A stretch of 64,000 nucleotides of DNA. Source: Calliopsis andreniformis (Eukaryota; Arthropoda; Insecta; Hymenoptera; Andrenidae). The notes beneath the pieces are model-generated. The model made no database searches, was not told where the DNA came from, and saw only the letters and a list, made by a program, of their open reading frames with translations. Position 1 is the first letter of the stretch, and the number at the start of each line of letters is the position of its first letter. The position numbers and the translations under genes are program-made. The stretch is taken from positions 1,922,001 through 1,986,000 of the forward strand of contig NW_027480449.1 of NCBI RefSeq assembly GCF_051401765.1, read 5' to 3'. Below, piece after piece: positions 1 to 13,000 of this stretch.

Positions 1-875
1 TGAGGATTGACGATTGAGGATTGAGGATTGAGGATTGAGGATTGAGGATTGAGGATTAAGGGTTGAGGAATGAAGATTGAGGATTGGGTATTGAGGATTG
101 AAGAATGAGGATTGAGGATTGAGGATTGAGGATTGAGGATTGAGGATTGAAGATTGAGTATTGAGGATTGAAGATTGACGATTGAGGATTGAGGATTGAG
201 GATTGAGGATTGAAGATTGAGGATTGGGTATTGAGGACTGAACATTGAGGATTGTGGATTGAGGATTGAAGGTTGAATATTGATGAATGAAGATTAACGA
301 TTGAGGATTGAGGGTTGTGGATTGAGGACGAGGACTGAGGGTTGAGTATTGATACTTGAGGTCTGAGGATTGAGGATTGAGGATTGCGAATTGAGGATTG
401 AAGATTGAAGATTGAGGATTGGGTATTGAGGATTGTAGAATGAGGATTGAGGATTGAGGATTGAGGATTGAGGATTGAGGATTGAAAATTGAGTATTGAG
501 GATTGAAGATTGAGTTTTGAGTATTGAGGATTGAGGATTGAGGATTGAAGATTGAGTATTGAGGATCGAAGATTGAGGATTGAGGATTGAGGATTGAGGA
601 TTGAGGATTGAAGATTGAGGATTTAGGATTGGGGATTGAGGATTGAGCATTGAGGATTGAAGATTGAATATTGATGATTGAAGGTTGAGGATTGAGGATT
701 CAGGGTTGTGGATTGAGGATTGAGGATTGAGGATTGAGGATTGAGGATTGAGGATTGAGGATTGAGGATTGAAGATTGAGGATTGAGGATTGAGTGTTGA
801 TTATTGAGGATTGAATGTTGTGGACTGAGGATTGATGACTGAAGATAATGAATTGAGATTTGATGATTGAAGATT

Positions 876-994
876 GGGGACTGAGTGTTGAGGACAGAGT
901 GTTGAGGATTGATGTCTCTGAACTGAGATTTGAAAATTAAAGATTGACGGTTGAGTATTGAAAACAGAGAATTGAGGATTTTCTATTGAGCATT
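876..994 (+). repeat. Type-1 knot: diverged 17-heptamer block (first of about 17)
   Basis: This 119-bp block keeps heptamer register but departs strongly from consensus. It has GAGTGTT heptamers, then GATGTCT at its sixth position, then GAGATTT and GAAAATT, and TTCTATT at its sixteenth position. The central GATGTCT lies at 911, 6,605, 7,865, 13,601, 14,861, 17,226, 21,224, 24,100, 29,827, 35,357, 39,066, 42,775, 45,659, 49,978, 53,947, 56,836 and 63,745. Some copies have lost the TTCTATT end (for example 7,865 and 14,861). The function, if any, is unknown. Confidence 0.8.
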
Positions 995-1477
995 GAGGAT
1001 TGAGGATTGAGAATTAAGTATTGAGGATTGATGGGAGAGGTATGAGGATTGAAGATTGAGGATTGAGTACTGAGGGTTGTGGATTGAGGTTTCAGAATCC
1101 AGGATTGTTGATTGAATATTGAGGATTGAGGATAGAGGTCTGAGGATTGAGGATTGAGTATTGAGGATTGAAGATTGAGGATTGAGGATTCAGGATTAAG
1201 GCTTGAGGACTGAGGATTGAGGATTGAATATTGAGGATTGAGAACTGACGACTGAGGATTGAGGATTGAGGATTGAGTATTGAGCATTGAGGAATGAATG
1301 TTGAGGACTGAAGATTGAGGATTGAGGATTGAAGATTGAGGATTGAGGATTGAGTATTTAGGGTTGACTACTGAGGGTTGAGGATTGAGTGTTGGGGATT
1401 GAGGATTGAGGATTGAGTATTGAGTGTCGAGGATTGAAGATTGAATATAGAGGTTTGAGGATTGTTGATTGATGATT

Positions 1478-1596
1478 GAGGACTGAGTGTTGAGGATAGA
1501 GTGTTGAGAATTGATGTACGGGAACTGAGATTTGACGATTGTACGTTGAGGATCGAGTATTGAATACTGGGAATTGAGGATTTTCTATTGAGGGCT
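1478..1596 (+). repeat. Type-2 knot: diverged 17-heptamer block (first of about 26)
   Basis: It has the same length and heptamer layout as the type-1 knot, but with GATGTAC then GGGAACT at the sixth and seventh positions, GAATACT and GGGAATT later, and TTCTATT again at the sixteenth. The central heptamer lies at 1,513, 5,731, 7,081 (GATGTTC), 8,460, 12,727, 14,077, 15,456, 17,828, 21,700, 22,344, 24,981, 28,071, 30,708, 35,833, 36,477, 39,542, 40,186, 43,251, 43,896, 46,261, 50,230, 54,423, 55,067, 57,717, 59,881 and 62,045. The shared layout shows common descent with type 1. Confidence 0.82.
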
Positions 1597-1995
1597 GAGA
1601 ATTGAGGATTGAGGATTGAGGATTGAGGATTGAGGATTGAGGATTTGGGATTGATGGTTGATGATTGAGGATTGACGATTGAGGATTGAGGATTGACGAT
1701 TGAAGACTGAGGACTGAGGACTGAGTATTGAAGAATGAGGACAGAGGGTTGAGGATTGAGGATCAAGGTTTGAGGATTGAAGGCTGAGGTTTTAGGATTG
1801 ACGATTGAGGATTGAGGTTTGGGGATTTAGGATTGAGGATTGGTGGTTGAGGATTGAGGATAGACGATTGAGGATTGACGATTGAGGATTGAGGATTGAC
1901 GATTGAGGATTGAGGATTGAGCATTGAGGATTGAGTGTTGAGGATTGAAGATTGAGGATTGAGAATTGATGATTGAGGATTGAAGATTGAGGGCA

Positions 1996-2037
1996 GAGTA
2001 TTGAAAACTGAGAATTGAAGATATTCTATTGAGGATT
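1996..2037 (+). repeat. Type-3 knot: half-knot with GAAGATA then TTCTATT
   Basis: Six heptamers equal to the last six of the full knot: GAGTATT, GAAAACT, GAGAATT, GAAGATA, TTCTATT and GAGGATT. The first half of the full knot is replaced by ordinary heptamers. Further copies have GAAGATA near 2,982, 8,950, 15,946, 18,353, 19,700, 22,836, 28,563, 33,834 and 37,543. The 3,969-bp units carry a private change to GAAGAAA at 46,765 and 50,734. Confidence 0.7.
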
Positions 2038-3085
2038 GAAAATTGAGGATTGAGGATTGAGGATTGAGGATTAAGGGTTGAGGATTGAAGTTTGAGGTTT
2101 GAGGATTGACGATTGTGGATTGAGGATTGGGGATTGAGGATTGAGGATTGATGGTTGAGGATTGAGAATTGAGGATTGATGATTGAGGGTTGAAAATTGA
2201 ATATTGAGGATTGAAGATTGAGGATTGATGATTAAGGATTGAGGATGGAGGATGAGGGCTGAGGGTTGAGGATTGAGGTTTGGGGACTGAGGACTGAGGA
2301 TTGAGGATTGAGAATTGAGGATTGAGGGTTGAGGATTGAAGATTGAGGATTGGGTATTGAGGATTGAAGAATGAGGATTGAGGATTGAGGATTGAGGATT
2401 GAGGATTGTAGATTGAGTATTGAGGATTGAAGATTGACGACTGAGGGTTGAGGATTGAGGATTGAGGATTAAGTATTGAGGATTGATTGTAGAGGTTTGA
2501 GGATTGAAGATGGAGGATTGAGTACTGAGGGTTGTCGATTGAGGTTTCAGAATCCAGGATTGTTAATTGAATATTGAGGATTGAGGATCGAGGTCTGAGG
2601 ATTGAGGATTGAGTATTGAGGATTGAAGATTGAGGATTGAGGATTGAGGATTAAGGCTTGAGGACTGAGGATTGAGGATTGAATATTGAGGATTGAGAAC
2701 TGATGACTGAGGATTGAGGATTGAGGATTGAGTATTGAGCATTGAGGAATGAATGTTGAGGATTGAAGATTGAGGATTGAGGATTGATGATTGATGATTG
2801 GGGATTGAGGATTGTGGATTGATGGCTGAGGATTGAGGATTGACATTTGAGGGTTGAGGATTGAGGATTGAGGATTGAGGATTGAGGATTGAGGATTGAG
2901 GATTGAGGATTGAGGATTGAGGATTTAGGATTGATGATTGAGGATTGAAGATTGAGGACAGAGTATTGAAAACTGAGAATTGAAGATATTCTATTGAGGA
3001 TTGAAAATTGAGGATTGAGGATTGAGGATTGAGGATTAAGGGTTGATGATTGGAGTTTGAGGTTTGAGGATTGACGATTGTGGAT

Positions 3086-6000
3086 TGAGGATTGTGGATT
3101 GAGGATTGAGGATTGATGGTTGAGGATTGAGGATTGACGATTGAGGATAGAGGATTGAGGATTGAGGATTGACGATTGAGGATTGAGGATTGAGGATTGA
3201 GGATTGAGGATTGAGGATTAAGCATTGAGGGTTGAGTTTTGAGTGTTGATGATTGAAGATTGAGGATTGAGAATGGATGATTGAGGATTGATGATTGAAG
3301 ATTGAGGGTTGATTACTGAGTGTTGAGGGTTGATGACTCAGGGTTGAGGGTCGAGGATTGACGATTGAGGATTGAGGATTGAGGATTGAGGATTGAGCAT
3401 TGAGGATTAAGGGTTGAGGAATGAAGATTGAGGATTGAGGATTGAGGATTGAGGATTGAGGATTGAGGATTGAGGATTGTGTATTAAAGATTGAGTATTG
3501 ATCACTGAGGATTGAGGATTGAGGATTGAGGGTTGAGGATTGAGGGTTGACGATTGAATATTGAGGATTGAAGATTGAGTATTGATGATTAAGGATTGAG
3601 GATGGAGGATGAGGGCTGAGTGTTGAGGATTCAGGTTTGAGGACTGAGGACAGAGGATTGATGATTGAGAATTGAGGATTGAGGATTGAGGATTGAGGAT
3701 TGAAAATTGAGTATTGAGGATTGAAGGTTGAGGATTGAGGATTGACGATTGAGGATTGTGGATTGAGGATTGAGGATTAAGGCTTGAGGACTGAGGATTG
3801 AGGATTGAATATTGAGGATTGAGAACTGATGACTGAGGATTGAGGATTGAGGATTGAGCATTGAATATTGAGGATTGATGTTTGAGGTCGGAGGGTTTAG
3901 GATTGATGATTGAGTACTGAAGATTGAGGATTGAGGATTGAGGATTGAGGATTGAGGATTGAGGATTGAGGATTGAGGATTGAGGATAGAGTATTGAGCA
4001 TTGAGGGTTGAGTGTTGAGGATTGAAGATTGAGGATTGAGAATTGATGACTGAGGATTGAGGATTGAGGACTGAGGATTGATTACTGAGGGTTGAGGATT
4101 GAGGGTTGAGGATTGAGGAATGAGGATTGAAGATTGAGGATTGACTATTGATGATTGAAGATTGAGGACTGAGGATTGAGGAATGATGGGTGAGGTTTGA
4201 GTGCTGTGAGTTTATGATTGACAATTGAATATTGAGTGTTGAGGCTTGAGGACTGAGGATTGAGGATCGAGTATTGAGGATTGAGGATTGAGGATTGATG
4301 TTTGAGGACGGATGATTGAGGATTGAGGATTGGGGATTGAGGATTGAGGATAGAGTATTGAGCATTTAGGAATGAATGTTGAGGATTGAAGATTGAGGAT
4401 TGAGGATTGATGATTGATGATTGGGGATTGAGGATTGAGGATTGATGGCCGAGGATTGAGGATTGACAATTGAGGATTGAGGATTGAGGATTGAGGATTG
4501 AGGATTGAGGATTGAGGATTGAGGATAGAGGATTGAGGACAGAGAATTGAGGATTGAAGATTGAGGATTGAGGATTGAAGATTGAGGATTGAGGATTGAG
4601 TATTGAGGGTTGACTACTGAGGGTTGAGGATTGAGGGTTGGGGATTGAGGATTGTGGATTGAAGATTGAGGATTGATGATTGATGATTGAGGATTGATGG
4701 TTGAGGATTGAGGAATGACGATTGAGGATTGAGGATTGAAGGTTGAGTGTCGTGTGCTGAGGATTGAGCATTGAGTATTAAAGACTGAGAATTGAGGATA
4801 TTTTATTGAGGATTGAAAATTGAGGATTGAGGATTGTGGATTGAGGATTAAGTGTTGAGGATTGAAGGTTGAGGTTTGAGGATTGAGGATTGAAGATTGA
4901 GGATAGGCGATTGAGGGTTGTGGATTGACGGCTGAGGATTGAGGATTGACGACTGACGATTGAGGATTGACGATTGAGGACTGAGGATTGAGGACTGATG
5001 GCTGAGGTTTGAGGTTTGAGATTTGAGGATTGACAATTGAATATTGAGAATTGAGGCTTGATTACTTAGGATTGAGTATTGACGATTGAGGATTGAGGAT
5101 AGAGGATTGAAAATTGAGGATTGAGGGTTGGGGATTGAAGATTGAGGATTGAGGGTTGAGGATTGAAGATTAAGGATTTAGGGTTGAGGATCGGGTTTTG
5201 AGATTTTATGTTTGAGTATTGGCATTTGAAGACTGTAGAATGTGGATTGACTAATGAAAACTGAGAACTGACGATATTCGACTGAGGATTTACAATTGAG
5301 GTTTGAGGATGGAGGATTGGGTATTGCAGGGTGAGAATTGAAGGTTCAGGATGGAGGATTGAGTATTGAGGATTGAGAATTGGGGATTGCGGGAAAAGGA
5401 TTGAAGGTTGAGTATTGAGGATTGACGATTGAGGTTCGAGGATTGGAGATTGAGGATTGTGTATTCATGTTTCAAGATTGAGGATTGAGGTTGAAGTTTG
5501 AGGATTTAGGATTGATAATTGAGGACTGAGGATAGAGGACTGAAGGTTGAGGATTGAGGACTGTGGACTGAGGATTGAGGATTGAGGTTTGAGAATTGAG
5601 GATTGAGGATTGCGGATTGAGGATTGAGGATTGAGTATTGAGTGCCGAGGATTGAAGATTGAATATAGAGGTTTGAGGATTGTTGATTGATGATTGAGGA
5701 CTGAGTGTTGAGGATAGAGTGTTGAGAATTGATGTACGGGAACTGAGATTTGAAGATTGTAGGTTGAGGGTCGAGTATTGAATACTGGGTATTGAGGATT
5801 TTCTATTGAGGGCTGAGAATTGAGGATTGAGGATTGAGGATTGAGGATTGAGGATTGATGATTTAGGATTGATGGTTGAGGATTGAGGATTGACGATTGA
5901 GGGTTGAGGATTGACGATTGAAGACTGAGGACTGAGGATTGAGTATTGAAGAATGAGGACAGAGGGTTGAGGATTGAGGATCAAGGTTTGAGGATTGAAG

Positions 6001-9000
6001 GCTGAGGTCTGAGGATTGACAATTGAGGATTGAGGATTGAGGATTGAGGATTGACGATTGAGGATTGAGGATTGAGGATTGAGGATTGAGGATTGAGGAT
6101 TCAGCATTGAGGGTTGAGTATTGAGTGTTGATGATTGAAGATTGAGGATTGAGAATGGATGATTGAGGATTGATGATTGAAGATTGAGGGTTGACTACTG
6201 AGTGTTGAGGATTGATGACTCAGGGTTGAGGGTTGAGGATTGACGATTGAGGATTGAGGATTGAGGATTGAGGATTGAGGATTGAGCATTGAGGATTGAG
6301 TGTTGAGGATTGAAGATTGAGGATTGAGAATTGATGATTGAGGATTGAAGATTGAGGACAGAGTATTGAAAACTGAGAGTTGAGGATACTCTGTTGAGGA
6401 TTCAGATTTGAGAATTGACGATTGAGGATTCAGGATTGAGTATTGATGGCTGCAGTTTGAGGATTGAAGATGAGGATTGAGGATCGAGGATGAAGGGTTG
6501 AGGATTGAGGGTTGAGGATTGAGGATTGAGGATTGAAGATTAAGGATTGAGGATAGATGATTGAAGATTCAGGACTGAGTGTTGAGAACAGAGTGACGAG
6601 GATTGATGTCTGTGAACTGAGATTTCATAATTGAAGGTTGAGGGTTGAGTATTGAAAACTGAGAATTGAGGATTTTCTATTGAGGATTCAGGCTCGAGGA
6701 CTGAGGATTGAGGATTGAATATTGAGGATTGAGAATTAATGACTGAGGATTGAGGATCGAGGATTGAGCATTGATTATTGAGGATTGAGGTTTGAGGACG
6801 GAGGATTCTGGATTGAGGATTGGGGATTGAGATTTGAGGATTCAGGATTGATAATTGAGGATTGAGAATTGAGGATTCAGGATAGAGGACTGAAGGTTGA
6901 GGATTGAGGACTGTGGACTGAGGGTTGAGGATTGAGGTTTGAGAATTGAGGATTGAGGATTGCGGATTGAGGATTGAGGATTGAGTATTGAGTGTCGAGG
7001 ATTGAAGATTGAATATAGAGGTTTGAGTATTGTTGATTTATGATTGAGGACTGAGTGTTGAGGATAGAGTGTCGAGAATTGATGTTCGGGAACTGAGATT
7101 TGAAGATTGCAGGTTGAGGATTGAGTATTGAATAATGGGAATTGAGGATTTCCTATTGAGGGCTGAGAATTGAGGATTGAGGATTGAGGACTGAGGATTG
7201 AGGATTGAGTATAGAGGATTGAAGATTGAGGTTTGAGGATTGAGGATTGAGGACTGAGGCTTGAGGATTGAGGATTGAGGATTGAGGATTGGGGATTGAG
7301 GATTGAGGATTGAGGATTGAGGATAGAGGATTGAGCATTGAGGATTGACTGTTGAGGATTGAAGATTGAGGATTGAGAATTGATGATTGAGGGTTGAGGA
7401 TTGATGACTGAGGGTTGAATACTGAGGGTTGAGGTTTAAGGGTTGAGGATTGAGTAATGAGGATTGAAGATTGAGTATTGATGATTGATGGTTGATGATT
7501 GAGGACTGAGGGTTGAGCACTGAGTGGTGAGGTTTGAGTGCTGTGAGTTTATGTTTGACAATTGAATATTGAGTGTTGAGGCTTGAGGTCTGAGGATTGA
7601 GGATTGAATATTGAGGATTGATAATTAATGACTGAGGATTGAGGATCGAGGATTGAGCATTAAATGTTGAGGATTGAGGATTGAGGATTGAGGGTTGAGT
7701 ATTGAGGATTGAGCATTGAGGATTGAGGGTAGAGAATTGAGGACGGAGGATTGAGGACTGTGGATTGAGGATTGAGGATTGAGGATTGATGACTGAAGAT
7801 AATGAATTGAGATTTGATGATTGAAGATTGAGGACTGAGTGTTGAGGACAGAGTGTTGAGGATTGATGTCTGTGAACTGAGATTTGAAAATTAAAGATTG
7901 AGGGTTGAGTATTGAAAACAGAGAATTGAGGATTGAGTATTGAGGATTGAAGATTGAGGATTGAGGATTGAGGATTAAGGCTTGAGGAGTGAGGATTGAG
8001 GATTGAATATTGAGGATTGAGAACTGATGACTGAGGATTGAGGATTGAGGATTGAGTATTGAGCATTGAGGAATGAATGTTGAGGATTGAAGATTGAGGA
8101 TTGAGGATTGATGATTGACGATTGGTGACTGAGGATTGAGGATTGATGGCTGAGGATTGAGGATTGACAATTGAGGATTGAGGATTGAGGATTGAGGATA
8201 GAGGATTGAGGATTGAGGATTGAGTATAGAGGATTGAGGACAGAGAATTGAGGATTGAAGTTTGAGGATTGAGGATTGAAGATTGAGGATTGAGGATTGA
8301 GTATTGAGGGTTGGCTACTGAGGGTTGAGGATTGAGTTTTGGGGATTGAGGATTGAGGATTGAGTATTGAGTGTCGAGGATTGAAGATTGAATATAGAGG
8401 TTTGAGGATTGTTGATTGATGATTGAGGACTGAGTGTTGAGGATAGAGTGTTGAGAATTGATGTACGGGAACTGAGATTTGAAGATTGTAGATTGAGGAT
8501 CGAGTATTCAATACTGGGAATTGAGGATTTTCTGTTGAGGGCTGAGAATTGAGGATTGAGGATTGAGGATTGAGGATTTGGGATTGATGGTTGATGATTG
8601 AGGATTGACGATTGAGGATTGAGGATTGACGATTGAAGACTGAGGACTGAGGATTGAGTATTGAAGAATGAGGACAGAGGGTTGAGGATTGAGGATCAAG
8701 GTTTGAGGATTGAAGGCTGAGGTTTGAGGATTGACGATTGAGGATTGAGGTTTCGGGATTGAGGATTGAGGATTGGTGGTTGAGGATTGAGGATAGACGA
8801 TTGAGGATTGACGATTGAGTATTGAGGATTGAGGATTGAGGGTCGAGGATTGAGCGTTGAGGATTGAATGTTGAGGATTGAAGATTGAGGATTGAGAATT
8901 GATGATTGAGGATTGAAGATTGAGGACAGAGTATTGAAAACTGAGAATTGAAGATATTCTATTGAGGATTGAAAATTGAGGATTGAGGATTGAGGATTGA

Positions 9001-10081
9001 GGATTAAGGGTTGAGGATTGAAGTTTGAGGTTTGAGGATTGACGGTTGTGGATTGAGGATTGTGGATTGAGGATTGAGGATTGATGGTTGAGGATTGAGG
9101 ATTGACGATTGAGGATTGAGGATTGAGGATTGAGGATTGACGATTGAGGATTGAGGATTGAGGATTGAGGATTGAGGATTGAGGATTGAGCATTGAGTGT
9201 TGAGTATTGAGTGTTGATGATTGAAGATTGAGGATTGAGAATGGATGATTGAGGATTGATGATTGAAGATTGAGGGTTGATTACTGAGTGTTGAGGATTG
9301 ATGACTCAGGGTTGAGGGCTGAGGATTGACGATTGAGGATTGAGGATTGAGGATTGAGGATTGAGGATTGAGGATTAAGGGTTGAGGAATGAAGATTGAG
9401 GATTGGGTATTGAGGATTGAAGAATGAGGATTGAGGATTGAGGATTGAGGATTGAGGATTGAGGATTGAAGATTGAGTATTGAGGATTGAAGATTGACGA
9501 TTGAGGATTGAGGATTGAGGATTGAGGATTGAAGATTGAGGATTGGGTATTGAGGACTGAACATTGAGGATTGTGGATTGAGGATTGAAGGTTGAATATT
9601 GATGAATGAAGATTAACGATTGAGGATTGAGGGTTGTGGATTGAGGACGAGGACTGAGGGTTGAGTATTGATACTTGAGGTCTGAGGATTGAGGATTGAG
9701 GATTGCGAATTGAGGATTGAAGATTGAAGATTGAGGATTGGGTATTGAGGATTGTAGAATGAGGATTGAGGATTGAGGATTTAGGATTGAGGATTGAGGA
9801 TTGAAAATTGAGTATTGAGGATTGAAGATTGAGTTTTGAGTATTGAGGATTGAGGATTGAGGATTGAAGATTGAGTATTGAGGATCGAAGATTGAGGATT
9901 GAGGATTGAGGATTGAGGATTGAGGATTGAAGATTGAGGATTTAGGATTGGGGATTGAGGATTGAGCATTGAGGATTGAAGATTGAATATTGATGATTGA
10001 AGATTGAGGATTGAGGATTGAGGGTTGTGGATTGAGGATTGAGGATTGAGGATTGAGGATTGAGGATTAAGGGTTGAGGAA
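3086..10081 (+). repeat. Higher-order unit of 6,996 bp, copy A
   Basis: First of two tandem copies. Landmarks at 3,091, 4,145, 5,472, 7,038, 7,625, 9,004 and 9,601 all recur exactly 6,996 bp downstream, so no net indel separates the copies. By eye about a dozen substitutions distinguish them (for example near 3,529, 3,654, 4,735, 5,528, 6,008, 7,989, 8,261 and 9,320). The left break lies at about 3,086 and the right break at about 10,069-10,081. The copy contains the most eroded part of the array, at about 5,190-5,300, and knots at 5,731, 6,605, 7,081, 7,865 and 8,460 (position of the central GATGT heptamer). Confidence 0.9.
5190..5300 (+). repeat. Most eroded part of the array
   Basis: The heptamer signal is weakest here. 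GTTTTGAG, ATTTTATG and TATTGGC-type words and a damaged knot end (GATATTCGACT) replace the normal pattern, yet TTGA still recurs about every seven bases. It is repeated at about 12,186-12,296 in copy B of the 6,996-bp unit. No reading frame, RNA fold or mobile-element end is visible, so I read it as an old decayed array segment. Confidence 0.6.
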
Positions 10082-13000
10082 TGAGGATTGTGGATTGAGG
10101 ATTGAGGATTGATGGTTGAGGATTGAGGATTGACGATTGAGGATAGAGGATTGAGGATTGAGGATTGACGATTGAGGATTGAGGATTGAGGATTGAGGAT
10201 TGAGGATTGAGGATTAAGCATTGAGGGTTGAGTTTTGAGTGTTGATGATTGAAGATTGAGGATTGAGAATGGATGATTGAGGATTGATGATTGAAGATTG
10301 AGGGTTGATTACTGAGTGTTGAGGGTTGATGACTCAGGGTTGAGGGTCGAGGATTGACGATTGAGGATTGAGGATTGAGGATTGAGGATTGAGCATTGAG
10401 GATTAAGGGTTGAGGAATGAAGATTGAGGATTGAGGATTGAGGATTGAGGATTGAGGATTGAGGATTGAGGATTGTGTATTAAAGATTGAGTATTGATCA
10501 CTGAGGATTGAGGATTGAGGATTGAGTGTTGAGGATTGAGGGTTGACGATTGAATATTGAGGATTGAAGATTGAGTATTGATGATTAAGGATTGAGGATG
10601 GAGGATGAGGGCTGAGTGTTGAGGATTCAGGTTTGAGGACTGAGGACAGAGGATTGAGGATTGAGAATTGAGGATTGAGGATTGAGGATTGAGGATTGAA
10701 AATTGAGTATTGAGGATTGAAGGTTGAGGATTGAGGATTGACGATTGAGGATTGTGGATTGAGGATTGAGGATTAAGGCTTGAGGACTGAGGATTGAGGA
10801 TTGAATATTGAGGATTGAGAACTGATGACTGAGGATTGAGGATTGAGGATTGAGCATTGAATATTGAGGATTGATGTTTGAGGTCGGAGGGTTTAGGATT
10901 GATGATTGAGTACTGAAGATTGAGGATTGAGGATTGAGGATTGAGGATTGAGGATTGAGGATTGAGGATTGAGGATTGAGGATAGAGTATTGAGCATTGA
11001 GGGTTGAGTGTTGAGGATTGAAGATTGAGGATTGAGAATTGATGACTGAGGATTGAGGATTGAGGACTGAGGATTGATTACTGAGGGTTGAGGATTGAGG
11101 GTTGAGGATTGAGGAATGAGGATTGAAGATTGAGGATTGACTATTGATGATTGAAGATTGAGGACTGAGGATTGAGGAATGATGGGTGAGGTTTGAGTGC
11201 TGTGAGTTTATGATTGACAATTGAATATTGAGTGTTGAGGCTTGAGGACTGAGGATTGAGGATCGAGTATTGAGGATTGAGGATTGAGGATTGATGTTTG
11301 AGGACGGATGATTGAGGATTGAGGATTGGGGATTGAGGATTGAGGATAGAGTATTGAGCATTTAGGAATGAATGTTGAGGATTGAAGATTGAGGATTGAG
11401 GATTGATGATTGATGATTGGGGATTGAGGATTGAGGATTGATGGCCGAGGATTGAGGATTGACAATTGAGGATTGAGGATTGAGGATTGAGGATTGAGGA
11501 TTGAGGATTGAGGATTGAGGATAGAGGATTGAGGACAGAGAATTGAGGATTGAAGATTGAGGATTGAGGATTGAAGATTGAGGATTGAGGATTGAGTATT
11601 GAGGGTTGACTACTGAGGGTTGAGGATTGAGGGTTGGGGATTGAGGATTGTGGATTGAAGATTGAGGATTGATGATTGATGATTGAGGATTGATGGTTGA
11701 GGATTGAGGAATGACGATTGAGGATTGAGGATTGAAGATTGAGTGTCGTGTGCTGAGGATTGAGCATTGAGTATTAAAGACTGAGAATTGAGGATATTTT
11801 ATTGAGGATTGAAAATTGAGGATTGAGGATTGTGGATTGAGGATTAAGTGTTGAGGATTGAAGGTTGAGGTTTGAGGATTGAGGATTGAAGATTGAGGAT
11901 AGGCGATTGAGGGTTGTGGATTGACGGCTGAGGATTGAGGATTGACGACTGACGATTGAGGATTGACGATTGAGGACTGAGGATTGAGGACTGATGGCTG
12001 AGGTTTGAGGTTTGAGATTTGAGGATTGACAATTGAATATTGAGAATTGAGGCTTGATTACTTAGGATTGAGTATTGACGATTGAGGATTGAGGATAGAG
12101 GATTGAAAATTGAGGATTGAGGGTTGGGGATTGAAGATTGAGGATTGAGGGTTGAGGATTGAAGATTAAGGATTTAGGGTTGAGGATCGGGTTTTGAGAT
12201 TTTATGTTTGAGTATTGGCATTTGAAGACTGTAGAATGTGGATTGACTAATGAAAACTGAGAACTGACGATATTCGACTGAGGATTTACAATTGAGGTTT
12301 GAGGATGGAGGATTGGGTATTGCAGGGTGAGAATTGAAGGTTCAGGATGGAGGATTGAGTATTGAGGATTGAGAATTGGGGATTGCGGGAAAAGGATTGA
12401 AGGTTGAGTATTGAGGATTGACGATTGAGGTTCGAGGATTGGAGATTGAGGATTGTGTATTCATGTTTCAAGATTGAGGATTGAGGTTGAAGTTTGAGGA
12501 TTTAGGATTGATAATTGAGGACTGAGAATAGAGGACTGAAGGTTGAGGATTGAGGACTGTGGACTGAGGATTGAGGATTGAGGTTTGAGAATTGAGGATT
12601 GAGGATTGCGGATTGAGGATTGAGGATTGAGTATTGAGTGCCGAGGATTGAAGATTGAATATAGAGGTTTGAGGATTGTTGATTGATGATTGAGGACTGA
12701 GTGTTGAGGATAGAGTGTTGAGAATTGATGTACGGGAACTGAGATTTGAAGATTGTAGGTTGAGGGTCGAGTATTGAATACTGGGTATTGAGGATTTTCT
12801 ATTGAGGGCTGAGAATTGAGGATTGAGGATTGAGGATTGAGGATTGAGGATTGATGATTTAGGATTGATGGTTGAGGATTGAGGATTGACGATTGAGGGT
12901 TGAGGATTGACGATTGAAGACTGAGGACTGAGGATTGAGTATTGAAGAATGAGGACAGAGGGTTGAGGATTGAGGATCAAGGTTTGAGGATTGAAGGCTG

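Larger units (their letters stand above)
1..3085 (+). repeat. Partial higher-order segment at the left edge (mosaic)
   Basis: Bases 1 to about 740 match the block starting at 9,320 (offset 9,319). Bases 1 to about 1,980 match the block starting at 16,316 (offset 16,315), so the window opens inside an older copy of a downstream block. Around 1,980-2,020 the match changes partner. The stretch at about 2,164-2,280 then resembles 19,182 onward, and 2,460-2,800 resembles the part that follows a type-1 knot elsewhere. No gene is seen. Confidence 0.8.

Noticed and set aside
1357..1363. Interstitial telomere tract based on TTTAGGG
   Set aside because: Only isolated single copies occur, each explained as a variant of the GAGGATT/GAGGGTT heptamer. 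There is no run of the telomere repeat.
4218..4240. TTGACA words resembling a bacterial -35 promoter box
   Set aside because: TTGA occurs in almost every heptamer, so TTGACA arises from one substitution. No TATAAT-like partner sits at a suitable spacing.
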